A stretch of DNA of 49,743 bases, taken from Dehalococcoidia bacterium (GTDB lineage Bacteria; Chloroflexota; Dehalococcoidia; Lucifugimonadales; Australimonadaceae). This document shows, in pieces, positions 1-7,656 of the stretch. Positions within the stretch are counted from its first letter, which is position 1; each line of letters opens with the position of its first letter. The DNA lies in the NCBI GenBank assembly GCA_022449765.1, contig JAKUPZ010000013.1, positions 1-49,743 of the forward strand. The letters are read 5' to 3'. The notes beneath the pieces are model-generated. The model was not told the DNA's origin and ran no database searches. It saw nothing but the letters and a program-made list of their open reading frames with translations. The translations under genes were made by a program, and so were the position numbers.

Positions 1-761
1 TTGACACCCACTATCTCAACTTCATCTCCTGGATGAATGGTTCCTCGCTCTACACGTCCAGTAACAACAGTACCTCGACCCTTGATTGAGAAAACGTCCT
101 CAACAGGCATCAAGAAATCACCATCGCGTGGGCGTTCAGGAACCTCAATATATTCGTCAATTTGCTTTACTAATTCGAGAACACCAGCGTATTCAGGAGC
201 GGAAGCATCTGTACTGGTTGACTCAAGAGCACCAAGTGCGCTCAACCGAACAATCGGAGTGTCATCTCCAGGGAAATTATACTTGCTCAGAAGCTCACGT
301 ATTTCTAATTCAACCAGCTCAAGCAACTCTTCATCGTCCATCATGTCACACTTATTTAGTGCTACGACGATCTTAGGCACTTCAACCTGTCGAGCAAGCA
401 ATATGTGCTCACGAGTCTGAGGCATTGGACCATCTGGGGCAGAAACTACAAGTATCGCACCATCCATCTGTGCAGCACCTGTAATCATATTTTTAATATA
501 GTCAGCGTGACCAGGGCAATCCACGTGAGCATAATGTCGAGTTTCCGATTCATACTCAACATGAGAAATATTAATTGTTACACCACGTGCTTTTTCTTCA
601 GGTGCGCTGTCGATCGAATCGAACGCACGAAAAGAACCTGTCCCCGCTGTGGCAAGCACCTTAGTGATAGCAGCGGTCAATGTCGTTTTCCCATGGTCGA
701 CGTGACCAATAGTACCTACATTAAGGTGGGGCTTATTCCGTTCAAACTTTTGCTTCGCCAT
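1..761 (-). CDS. tuf: Elongation factor Tu (N-terminal part, cut by window edge)
   Basis: EF-Tu is the GTPase that delivers aminoacyl-tRNA to the ribosome. About 253 codons are present, read leftward from the ATG at 761-759; the stop lies outside the window. The visible part holds the whole GTPase domain: the P-loop GHVDHGKTT near residue 19, the switch region [19 protein letters not shown] (G3), NKCD (G4) and SAL (G5). It continues into domain 2 ([15 protein letters not shown]). A clear GAGGAG ribosome site lies about 8 bases before the ATG. It is the last gene of a Thr-Tyr-Thr tRNA operon, the arrangement known from thrU-tyrU-glyT-thrT-tufB in other bacteria. Identification is certain; only the C-terminus is unseen. 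Confidence 0.98.
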   Translation of the reverse strand, partial: MAKQKFERNKPHLNVGTIGHVDHGKTTLTAAITKVLATAGTGSFRAFDSIDSAPEEKARGVTINISHVEYESETRHYAHVDCPGHADYIKNMITGAAQMDGAILVVSAPDGPMPQTREHILLARQVEVPKIVVALNKCDMMDDEELLELVELEIRELLSKYNFPGDDTPIVRLSALGALESTSTDASAPEYAGVLELVKQIDEYIEVPERPRDGDFLMPVEDVFSIKGRGTVVTGRVERGTIHPGDEVEIVGV

Positions 762-846
762 CTAACTTTCTCCTCTATCGTTGCGACTTCATGAGTCTTT
801 ATCAACAATCTACTTATCTTTCCTACACTGCCTCTATATCATCGAA

Positions 847-922
847 TGGAGCCCACAATCGGACTTGAACCGATGACCTCGTTCTTACCAAGAACGTGCT
901 CTACCGTCTGAGCTATGTGGGC
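847..922 (-). tRNA. tRNA-Thr (anticodon GGT)
   Basis: This is a 76-nt cloverleaf read on the minus strand. The acceptor pairs gcccaca with tgtgggc, the D-arm is gctcagacggtagagc, the anticodon stem is cgttc/gaacg with loop TTGGTAA (anticodon GGT), and the T-arm contains GGTTCAAGTCC. CCA is encoded (complement of 847-849). It is the third tRNA of the operon and lies 85 nt before tuf. Confidence 0.95.
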
Positions 923-950
923 TAATCGCCAGCCTGCCAACACCATGGTG

Positions 951-1036
951 TGGTGGAGGGAACAGGATTCGAACCTGTGTAGCCCGAAGGCGTCAGTTTT
1001 ACAGACTGATGGATTTAGCCACTCTCCCATCCCTCC
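951..1036 (-). tRNA. tRNA-Tyr (anticodon GTA)
   Basis: This is an 86-nt class II tRNA on the minus strand. The acceptor is ggaggga/tccctcc, the anticodon stem is tcagt/actga with loop CTGTAAA (anticodon GTA), and there is a long variable arm (cgccttcgggcta), as expected for bacterial tRNA-Tyr. The discriminator is A and CCA is encoded. It lies 28 nt upstream of tRNA-Thr(GGT). Confidence 0.95.
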
Positions 1037-1085
1037 GCAAGGCCATTGCCTAGTTTATCACCCCAATCTCGTTCCAGACAAAGCC

Positions 1086-1161
1086 TGGAGCCCGAGGAGG
1101 GAATCGAACCCACAACCTGCCGATTACAAATCGGCTGCGCTAGCCGTTGCGCCACTCGGGC
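1086..1161 (-). tRNA. tRNA-Thr (anticodon TGT)
   Basis: This is a 76-nt cloverleaf on the minus strand. The acceptor is gcccgag/ctcgggc, the anticodon stem is gccga/tcggc with loop TTTGTAA (anticodon TGT), the T-arm contains GGTTCGATTCC, and CCA is encoded. It is the first gene of the operon. Together with the GGT isoacceptor downstream, this operon carries two different threonine tRNAs. Confidence 0.95.
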
Positions 1162-1182
1162 TAGGACGGCACTCGCAGAATT

Positions 1183-1205
1183 AAAAAGACGGCCCGAAGG
1201 CCATC
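1183..1205 (-). terminator. Terminator-like hairpin at the head of the tRNA-tuf operon
   Basis: On the minus strand GATGGCC and GGCCGTC pair over 7 bp (one G-U) around a TTCG tetraloop and are followed directly by five T. That is the form of an intrinsic terminator. It lies between the predicted transcription start (about 1206) and the first tRNA at 1161, so it would be the very 5' end of the operon transcript. It may act as an attenuator, or it may stop leftward read-through from the right. Confidence 0.6.
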
Positions 1206-1211
1206 CGTTGA

Positions 1212-1241
1212 ATTATAATTTTTGGCACGCCACTCAGTCAA
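1212..1241 (-). promoter_or_regulatory. Sigma70-type promoter of the tRNA-tuf operon
   Basis: On the minus strand TTGACT (1241-1236) is followed, after an 18-nt spacer, by a perfect TATAAT (1217-1212). The predicted start is near 1206, about 45 nt before tRNA-Thr(TGT). It is the only good promoter seen upstream of the three tRNAs and tuf. Confidence 0.75.
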
Positions 1242-1311
1242 TATTTACCTTTGTTTTAATATTTGAAAAAGTAGTAAAAGCATTTATATTGCCCAAAGAC
1301 AAGGAGTAGCT

Positions 1312-1473
1312 ATGAGACCAAGCCTCATTTTTCTAGGGCTATTTTCGATCTTAATGCTTATTTATTTCGCTCTATCAACTTTTGTACAAGCAAGCCATAT
1401 TTTCCTATTACAATTAGCACTAATATTAGTGCTGTTAGTCATCACTCGATGGTTTCGGCATCGTAATCATTAA
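1312..1473 (+). CDS. Small two-helix membrane protein, 53 aa
   Basis: This ORF has an AAGGAG ribosome site 5 bases before its ATG. The product is almost wholly hydrophobic: one helix at about residues 5-24 and a second at about 30-46, ending in a basic, His-containing tail (RWFRHRNH). I do not recognise a family. Its stop lies 2 nt from the stop of the convergent NHL gene. The Shine-Dalgarno and two clean helices make a real gene likely, though the short length means conservation should decide. Confidence 0.6.
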   Translation: MRPSLIFLGLFSILMLIYFALSTFVQASHIFLLQLALILVLLVITRWFRHRNH

Positions 1474-1475
1474 AA

Positions 1476-2453
1476 TTAAAAATCGACATTTAAGGTGGTA
1501 ACAACCTGATTAGTTACATCTAAGACGCGCACGGCATTATTCTTTGTATCAGCAACAAATATTTTATCTCCTGCTATCGATATCCCTCTCGGCTCGTTAA
1601 ATCTTGCATCAGCAAAATTACCATCCCTAAATCCTTTTTGTTTCACCCCTGCAATTGTGCTCACTCCTTCAGTGGTTAAACCAATGCGCCTAATCTTGTG
1701 ATTGTGAGTATCCGAAATGTAGAGTACTCCTCCATTTTCAGTAACTCCCTGAGGCATTCTTAACCTTGCCTCCGGCATCGCACCGTCAATGTCCCCCGAA
1801 TCGAATTTAGCATTGCCCAATATTGTCCAAACTGCATGAGATGTGGTCAGATCAGCGCAACGAACTGCACTAGCAACGGTATCTAAGAAATAAATCACTC
1901 CATCTTCGTCTGAGGCAATTGCACTAGGGTCTAGAAGCAATGCTTCTTCTGGCGCACCATCCTTAAATCCTTGTACTCCTTGTCCTACAACTGCCTGAAT
2001 CACACCGCTGTCTAGGCTATATGTCCAAATTTGGGACCTCCCATTCATTGAAATGTACAAATCTCTACCTATCAAAGTCATGTCCCATGGTGATTCCAAG
2101 TCGATCTCTAATGCTGGGCCGCCATCAACCCTTCCTCCCGCTGGAAAGCCAGTTCCCGCTATTGTGTCCACATTCGAAAATTCAAGATCGATCATACGGA
2201 TCAAATGATTAGTTGTATCAGCCGCAAAAAGAATTTCTCCAAGCTGGACAAGTCCTTGTGGTTGACTGAATTGTGCTGTCTCAAAAGAACCATCAGACAT
2301 TCCTTCAATTCCGTTCCCAATGAGTGTCTGGATCTCACCATCAAGGCTAGCTACAATTATTCGGTTATGCCCTGTGTCAGAAATAAACAATCGATCATTA
2401 TCGAAGTCTGTTAACACATGTGTGGGAAATCGAAGATTCTGGTTATATTGCAT
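1476..2453 (-). CDS. NHL-repeat beta-propeller protein (NHLRC2-like, no thioredoxin domain)
   Basis: The 325 residues fold as about six NHL blades. Blades carry motifs such as LFISDTGHNRI, LYISDTHNHKIRRI and IFVADTKNNAVRVLD, with linking motifs of the type DGSFETAQFSQPQGL and DGNFADARFNEPRGI. These are typical of the propeller half of NHLRC2-like proteins, which usually have a thioredoxin-like domain in front. Here the reading frame is closed by a TGA four codons upstream of the ATG, so no such domain is attached. There is no signal peptide and the ribosome site is weak (GAGAAA). The gene diverges from gatB over 64 nt. The ligand or partner is unknown. Confidence 0.8.
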   Translation of the reverse strand: MQYNQNLRFPTHVLTDFDNDRLFISDTGHNRIIVASLDGEIQTLIGNGIEGMSDGSFETAQFSQPQGLVQLGEILFAADTTNHLIRMIDLEFSNVDTIAGTGFPAGGRVDGGPALEIDLESPWDMTLIGRDLYISMNGRSQIWTYSLDSGVIQAVVGQGVQGFKDGAPEEALLLDPSAIASDEDGVIYFLDTVASAVRCADLTTSHAVWTILGNAKFDSGDIDGAMPEARLRMPQGVTENGGVLYISDTHNHKIRRIGLTTEGVSTIAGVKQKGFRDGNFADARFNEPRGISIAGDKIFVADTKNNAVRVLDVTNQVVTTLNVDF

Positions 2454-2505
2454 ATGGATTTCTCATTTGTTTTAAACCTACAGTCACCTTTCTAATTCTA
2501 ATGTA

Positions 2506-2517
2506 TATAATTAGCTA
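2506..2517 (+). promoter_or_regulatory. -10 element of gatB, apparently leaderless
   Basis: A perfect TATAAT (2506-2511) ends 6 nt before the gatB ATG at 2518. No Shine-Dalgarno is present (tagcta). Transcription should start at or next to the ATG. No good -35 is seen at the usual distance. Confidence 0.5.
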
Positions 2518-3999
2518 ATGATTACCTATGAACCCGTCATTGGCCTTGAGGTCCATGCACAATTGAAAACCGCGAGCAAGATGTATTGTTCATGTGGCTC
2601 TGATTATCAAAATGCTGAACCAAACAGCAGGGTATGTCCTGTGTGCCTCGGTCTCCCAGGTGCTCTCCCTGTTATAAATCGTGAGGCAATTAAGTCCATT
2701 ATTATGATTGGGCTGGCATTAAATTGCGATATCTCAGAACACAGTAAATTTGACCGAAAAAATTATACGTACCCAGATTTAATGAAAGGTTATCAAGTCT
2801 CTCAATATGACCTTCCTGTTTGTTTAGATGGATACATGGATATCAATGTTGATGGTATTGAGCGGCGTGTTGGAATCGAAAGAGTACACATGGAAGAGGA
2901 CGTAGCAAAACTTAGCCACCATCTGGACTCTTCTACTGGAAAAGGCTATTCACTTGTAGATGTCAATCGTTCAGGTGTCCCTTTAGTCGAAATGGTTAGT
3001 AGGCCCGACATTAGATCAGCCGAAGAAGCGCGACAATACTTAATTAATTACCAATCCATATTAAGGTATTTAAATGTATCGACAGCAAATATGGATGAGG
3101 GTTCATTCCGTTGTGATGCAAATGTAAGTATAAGACCGAAGGGCGAAGAAAAATTTGGTACAAAAGTTGAAATAAAAAACATGAATAGCTTTAGATCTGT
3201 ATTTCGAGCAATCGAATATGAATTAGTACGACAGGCAGAGCTTTTAAACGCTGGAGAAAGAATCAAGCAAGAAACTCGTGGGTGGCTAGAAGACAAAGGA
3301 GTCACTATTTCATTGCGTAGTAAAGAAGAAGCCAACGATTATCGGTATTTCCCCGAACCAGATCTTCCGCCCTTAAATATATCGAAAACTTGGGTAAGCG
3401 AAATTGCTAAAATCTTGCCAGAACTACCTGCTGAAAGAAAAGCCCGTTTTACGAGGCAGTACGAACTATCTGAATACGACTCTAACCTGCTAATTAGCAC
3501 ACCCATGCTTGCAGATTATTTCGAAGAATCTGTTGCTGCAGCAAAAGCCAATTTCGGATTAGGAAAAGGTTCTGCAAAATCCATTGCAAACTGGACAATT
3601 ACTGAACTCTCTAAGCTTTCTAATGAATTCAATACAGAAATTTATGAATCTCTAGTCATTCCAAATCACCTCGCTGAATTAATTTCTTTAATCGATAATG
3701 GCACTATAGGGACGCCACAAGCAAAAATTGTTTTAGCTGAGATTTATTCATCCGGTGAAAAACCGACTGCTATAGTAGAAAAATTAGGGCTAGTTCAGAT
3801 TTCAGATTCGTCAGAATTAGACTCGGTAGTTGATATTGTTATATCTGAAAATCCACAAGCAGTGGCAGACTACAATGCAGGTAAGGAAACCGCAGCAAAA
3901 TTCCTTGTAGGTCAAGTAATGAAAGCTACTAAAGGAAAAGCAAACCCTGGTGTTGTGTCTAAAATAATAGTCGAACACTTAGAATCAATAAAAAATTAG
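2518..3999 (+). CDS. gatB: Aspartyl/glutamyl-tRNA(Asn/Gln) amidotransferase subunit B
   Basis: GatB is the tRNA-binding kinase subunit of GatCAB, which turns Glu-tRNA(Gln) and Asp-tRNA(Asn) into Gln- and Asn-tRNA. The 493-residue length is normal. The N-terminal cradle domain has IGLEVHAQL and the zinc site C24-x-C26 / C40-x2-C43 (CPVCLGLPG), followed by NRKNYTYPDLMKGYQ-type and SGVPLVE motifs. The C-terminal YqeY-like helical domain ends with GQVMKATKGKANP. gatA and gatC are not in the window, so the complex is encoded at more than one locus. The start follows a TATAAT by 6 nt without a ribosome site. secG follows after 10 nt. Confidence 0.97.
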   Translation: MITYEPVIGLEVHAQLKTASKMYCSCGSDYQNAEPNSRVCPVCLGLPGALPVINREAIKSIIMIGLALNCDISEHSKFDRKNYTYPDLMKGYQVSQYDLPVCLDGYMDINVDGIERRVGIERVHMEEDVAKLSHHLDSSTGKGYSLVDVNRSGVPLVEMVSRPDIRSAEEARQYLINYQSILRYLNVSTANMDEGSFRCDANVSIRPKGEEKFGTKVEIKNMNSFRSVFRAIEYELVRQAELLNAGERIKQETRGWLEDKGVTISLRSKEEANDYRYFPEPDLPPLNISKTWVSEIAKILPELPAERKARFTRQYELSEYDSNLLISTPMLADYFEESVAAAKANFGLGKGSAKSIANWTITELSKLSNEFNTEIYESLVIPNHLAELISLIDNGTIGTPQAKIVLAEIYSSGEKPTAIVEKLGLVQISDSSELDSVVDIVISENPQAVADYNAGKETAAKFLVGQVMKATKGKANPGVVSKIIVEHLESIKN

Positions 4000-4009
4000 A
4001 TGGAGAACA

Positions 4010-4228
4010 ATGAGTACTTATATTAGCTTTGCAGTAATTGTTGTCGTAGCCTTACTAATTGCAAGCATTTTGCTTCAAGTACGTGGAGCTGGCGGGGGCC
4101 TTTTTGGAGGAGGATCCATTGAGTCATTTCGTACTCGCCGAGGGTTAGAGAAAACCTTATTTCAGTTCACAATAGGACTTGCAGTAGTATTCGTAATACT
4201 TGCCTTATTACAATTAACCTACGCCTAA
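4010..4228 (+). CDS. secG: Preprotein translocase subunit SecG
   Basis: SecG is the small auxiliary subunit of the SecYEG protein channel in the inner membrane. The 72 residues show the family pattern: a first helix (residues 4-24), the conserved LLQVRGAGGGLFGGG loop with its run of glycines, a TRRGLEKTLFQFT segment, and a second helix (about 50-70). A GGAGAA ribosome site precedes the ATG. It probably shares a transcript with gatB. Its stop TAA overlaps the stop of the convergent downstream gene by 4 nt (CTAA at 4225-4228). Confidence 0.93.
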   Translation: MSTYISFAVIVVVALLIASILLQVRGAGGGLFGGGSIESFRTRRGLEKTLFQFTIGLAVVFVILALLQLTYA

Positions 4229-5094
4229 GTAAAATTTTCGTAATAGTCAGCTAAGCTGTTGATACCCCACTGCGGGGCAATCATGTCTGTAGCACTCAAA
4301 GCCAATCGATATGAATCGACATCAAATCCATGAGAACTCCTAAGCCGGCGCATTCCAACTTTTAATTGCTCTCTCCAAGTTAATGAGAATTTTATCGGGA
4401 CATCCCCTAATTTTTCACTAGCAATTTCTGCTATTTCACCATATGAAAATATGTCAGGCCCACCGATATCAATGTCTTTTTGATCCCCAAGTAGAGTGTC
4501 CACTAAACACCTTGCAACATCAAACTCATCAATGGGGTTCGTCCTAGCTAGCCCCGTACCTACTATAGATATTTTATTTGAGTTTTCGCCTTTCTCAATA
4601 AGAGAACGGAGGCTGGCAAAAGTCGTAGTAGATCGAACTGTGAATGAATTAATTTTCGAATCGTTCAGTGCAGCAGCAAATGATTCGTGCGCTCTGATAT
4701 ATTCCAGTTTTCCTAAAAATCTACCGCCAAAAACGGAAATGTAACCAAATTTTTTCACGTTAGATTTTGTCGCTTCGTTGAGCAAATTTAGATTGCCCAT
4801 CTCATCCACTGTTCGAAATGTTTCCCCTTTTGAAGACAATCTATTTGCAAAATTAAGAGGAGCTCCAGCACATGAAATAACATAATTTATTCCAGCGCAG
4901 GAACCTTCTATCCCATTAGCGTTTTGAATATTCCCTACAAAAATTTCCTCAGGACAAGAAGTCAACTGAGCAGGGTTCCTTACAAGTGCTCTCACTCTAA
5001 TACCCTGATCTTGTAGTTGACGAACAACATGGTTTCCGATATTACCGGATGCACCCGCAACTAATGCTAAGGGAGGCGCTAATTTCTTCGCCAT
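4225..5094 (-). CDS. NAD(P)-binding atypical SDR / NmrA-like protein
   Basis: This is a 289-residue Rossmann protein of the atypical short-chain dehydrogenase (NmrA / complex I NDUFA9-like) kind. The nucleotide motif GASGNIGNHV is near residue 14, followed by a basic RALVRNP that favours NADP(H), and ISCAGAPL. There is no normal YxxxK active site, so it may bind rather than oxidise its ligand. The C-terminus is short. Its start overlaps the end of cysS by 16 nt, implying translational coupling with cysS-ispF-ispD, though no functional link is evident. The substrate is unknown. Confidence 0.8.
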   Translation of the reverse strand: MAKKLAPPLALVAGASGNIGNHVVRQLQDQGIRVRALVRNPAQLTSCPEEIFVGNIQNANGIEGSCAGINYVISCAGAPLNFANRLSSKGETFRTVDEMGNLNLLNEATKSNVKKFGYISVFGGRFLGKLEYIRAHESFAAALNDSKINSFTVRSTTTFASLRSLIEKGENSNKISIVGTGLARTNPIDEFDVARCLVDTLLGDQKDIDIGGPDIFSYGEIAEIASEKLGDVPIKFSLTWREQLKVGMRRLRSSHGFDVDSYRLALSATDMIAPQWGINSLADYYENFT

Positions 5095-6449
5095 GTCGTC
5101 CCTTCAGCAGTATCGGTAATTTCTATACCTAGAGACATGATCTGATCGCGTACATTATCAGCCTCTGCGTACTTGCCAAGTGATCGTAATTCAGTTCTTT
5201 CCTGTATCAAGTTTTGAACAGTTACAGTAATTTCATCATCTACATCGCTTAAATTTTCTTCCAAGGTAAAGCCTAGAATGAGAGCTAATTCTTTAAGGAT
5301 GCTCTGAGCGTTTGATAGTTTCTTTTCGCCTGATGATGACTCTCTATTAATCTCTCTCGCAAGATCAAACAATGCTGCAAGTGCCTGTGGGGTATTTAAA
5401 TCATCATCCATTGCAGAGATAAAACGAAGTCGGTACTCAGTAGCATCTAAATCAGTTGAACTGTTTTCGTTTGATGAAAGAGAAATTGAATAACGTATCC
5501 GGGCTATAGCTTTCTCAGAAGCACTCAAAGACTGGTCAGAATAATACCCAGGGCTTCGATAATGAGCATTCAAAACAGAAAGACGAATTGCATCTGAAGA
5601 AAATTTCTGCAACGCCTCTCGTATCGTAACTAGGTTTCCTAAGGACTTGCTCATTTTTTCAGAATCTAAATTTAATAACCCGTTATGAAGCCAAAAATTT
5701 GCAAATGGGCTGGAATTTGTAAACGATTCGCTTTGGGCTATCTCATTTTCATGGTGAGGGAAAATAAGATCTTGACCTCCGCCATGTATATCAATTGAAT
5801 TACCAAGGTATTTCAACGCCATTGCAGAACATTCAATATGCCAACCCGGTCTCCCGTTCCCCCAAGGGCTATCCCAAAATGGTTCATTAGGTTTCGCAGA
5901 TTTCCATAAGGCAAAGTCCATCGGATGTTCTTTTTCGGTTTCTGAATCAACCCGGGCTCCTGCTCTCATTGTTTCAAGTGATCGATGGCTAAGTTTCCCG
6001 TAATCGAGGCTTTTACGTACTCTGAAGTAAACATCCCCATTAGATTCGTATGCCATGCCCGAGCTGACTAGTCCTTGTATGAGCTCAATAATCTTAGGAA
6101 TTTCTTGCGTAGCAAGAGGGTAAATATCTGCAGGAATAATGTTTAAGTTCGACATGTCTTCCATATATTCCTGTATATGCAATTGACTCAGCTGCTCAAC
6201 AGATATTCCCCGTTCGTTAGCTCGCGTAATTAATTTGTCATCTATATCAGTAAAATTCTGGACTCGTTGGACAGTAAATTCTTTAAATTCTAAGTAACGG
6301 TGTAAAACATCAAAAACTATATAGCTCATAGCATGGCCGACGTGCGCAGAAGAGTAAGGAGTTACTCCGCACACATAGATACGTACCACATCGCCATTTG
6401 GCTTAAATTCTCTTTTTTCTCCAGTCAAAGTATCCGAAAGTTTCAACAT
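5079..6449 (-). CDS. cysS: Cysteinyl-tRNA synthetase
   Basis: CysRS charges tRNA-Cys and is a class I synthetase. The 456 residues carry the zinc and ATP site CGVTPYSSAHVGHA (the HIGH box reads HVGH), the cysteine-binding GWHIECSAMA, HGGGQDLIFPHHENE, and the KMSKSLGN loop. The C-terminal DALR helical region is present. The gene lies in a tight leftward group: it overlaps ispF upstream by 7 nt and the SDR gene downstream by 16 nt. The ispD-ispF-cysS order is common in several bacterial phyla, supporting a single operon. Confidence 0.97.
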   Translation of the reverse strand: MLKLSDTLTGEKREFKPNGDVVRIYVCGVTPYSSAHVGHAMSYIVFDVLHRYLEFKEFTVQRVQNFTDIDDKLITRANERGISVEQLSQLHIQEYMEDMSNLNIIPADIYPLATQEIPKIIELIQGLVSSGMAYESNGDVYFRVRKSLDYGKLSHRSLETMRAGARVDSETEKEHPMDFALWKSAKPNEPFWDSPWGNGRPGWHIECSAMALKYLGNSIDIHGGGQDLIFPHHENEIAQSESFTNSSPFANFWLHNGLLNLDSEKMSKSLGNLVTIREALQKFSSDAIRLSVLNAHYRSPGYYSDQSLSASEKAIARIRYSISLSSNENSSTDLDATEYRLRFISAMDDDLNTPQALAALFDLAREINRESSSGEKKLSNAQSILKELALILGFTLEENLSDVDDEITVTVQNLIQERTELRSLGKYAEADNVRDQIMSLGIEITDTAEGTTWRRN

Positions 6450-6931
6450 TTTTCATCTGTTATTGCAGCAATCGCAATCGAAAAAATTCCATCTCCTGAT
6501 CCTGTATACCCAAGACCGTCTTCAGTCGTAGCTTTGATATTCACCTGCGAGACATCTATAAAAATAGATTCCGCTATGGCAATGCGCATTGCATTAAAAA
6601 ATGGCTGAAGTTTTGGCAATTGAAGTGCAATTGTAGCATCGACATTCACAACCCTCCATCCAGAATCATGAAGCATTCTCAAGCTTCGGTTGAGCAATTC
6701 CATACTTGATATACCCTTCGGAACCGAGGACGAAGATTCAGAGAAGTGCATTCCTATGTCTCCCAGGCCTGCCGCGCCAAGCAAAGCGTCAATAATCGCA
6801 TGGGCTAAGACATCTCCGTCACTATGGCCCTTAGGCCCTTTTTCAAATGGGATTTTTACCCCTGCTAAATAAAAATCTTCCCCTTGAACCAATTGATGTG
6901 CATCATATCCAATTCCGAAACGTGTGGTCAT
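6443..6931 (-). CDS. ispF: 2-C-methyl-D-erythritol 2,4-cyclodiphosphate synthase
   Basis: IspF catalyses the fifth step of the MEP isoprenoid pathway, cyclising CDP-methylerythritol 2-phosphate with loss of CMP. The 162-residue length is normal. Diagnostic motifs are the metal-binding GYDAHQ near residue 8, GHSDGDVLAHAIIDALLGAAG, DIGMHFS, and the C-terminal KATTEDGLGYTGSGDGI. It overlaps ispD by 4 nt, so the two consecutive pathway enzymes are coupled. Confidence 0.97.
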   Translation of the reverse strand: MTTRFGIGYDAHQLVQGEDFYLAGVKIPFEKGPKGHSDGDVLAHAIIDALLGAAGLGDIGMHFSESSSSVPKGISSMELLNRSLRMLHDSGWRVVNVDATIALQLPKLQPFFNAMRIAIAESIFIDVSQVNIKATTEDGLGYTGSGDGIFSIAIAAITDEKC

Positions 6932-7638
6932 AAATATTTGCCCTTCGCTATTGCATTGGCAGCCACTAAATCATCGTCCGAAGTAATTTTAAAATTCCAT
7001 CTGCTTCCTTCGAAAATTCGTACGCGCAAACCCAATCGTTCAACCATTGATGCATCGTCAGTTACGTCATCTGCAATCTGATAATGGGCATTCAAAAGTA
7101 AATTTTGCTTAAAAATTTGAGGAGTCTGGGTGTGATATAAGTTCTCTCTTTGAAGAGTGGATGATACAAATCCATTTCCATCAATAATTTTTGTAGTATC
7201 CACTGCGGGAAACGCCGCAACTGCAGAGCCCTCAGACTGTGCCAAAGTAATTCCCCTTTTTATCATGTCAATCGTTACAAAAGGCCTTGCCCCATCATGC
7301 ACAATAACCCAATCGCATTCTTCAAGAACTTCCAAGCCATTTAAAACGCTATCCTGCCTCCGCTGTCCTCCGGGGATTATCTGTGTAACTTTATTCCATT
7401 TCATTTGTAATGCGATTTCATTTATTTCGGTTATATTCAAATCAGATGCCACAATGAGGATTGAATCTACCAATTCACATTTTTCAAAAACATCAACTGA
7501 ATGCACGATCAATGGCAAGCCATTCAAATCGGCAAGAATTTTGTCGTTATTGCTCATTCGACTACTTCTACCAGCAGCAACAATTATTACTCGAACAGCG
7601 CCTATATTACTTTCGGTAGGATCGGTGGTCATTTCCAT
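6928..7638 (-). CDS. ispD: 2-C-methyl-D-erythritol 4-phosphate cytidylyltransferase
   Basis: IspD makes CDP-methylerythritol from MEP and CTP, the third MEP-pathway step. The 236-residue protein has the CTP-binding loop AAGRSSRM (usual form GxGxR), PLIVHSVDVFE, GGQRRQDSVLNGL, VHDGARPF, and DDASMVERLG near the end. The first 16 residues ahead of VRVIIVAAG are poorly conserved; the second Met (codon 3) is an equally possible start. It lies 18 nt downstream of clpC and could be read with it. Confidence 0.96.
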   Translation of the reverse strand: MEMTTDPTESNIGAVRVIIVAAGRSSRMSNNDKILADLNGLPLIVHSVDVFEKCELVDSILIVASDLNITEINEIALQMKWNKVTQIIPGGQRRQDSVLNGLEVLEECDWVIVHDGARPFVTIDMIKRGITLAQSEGSAVAAFPAVDTTKIIDGNGFVSSTLQRENLYHTQTPQIFKQNLLLNAHYQIADDVTDDASMVERLGLRVRIFEGSRWNFKITSDDDLVAANAIAKGKYL

Positions 7639-7656
7639 CGATTAATGCCAACTCCA

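Noticed and set aside
915-1184. Rightward ORFs of 87-89 codons over the tRNA genes
   Set aside because: They run antisense across three perfect tRNA genes and have no ribosome site; they are chance frames.
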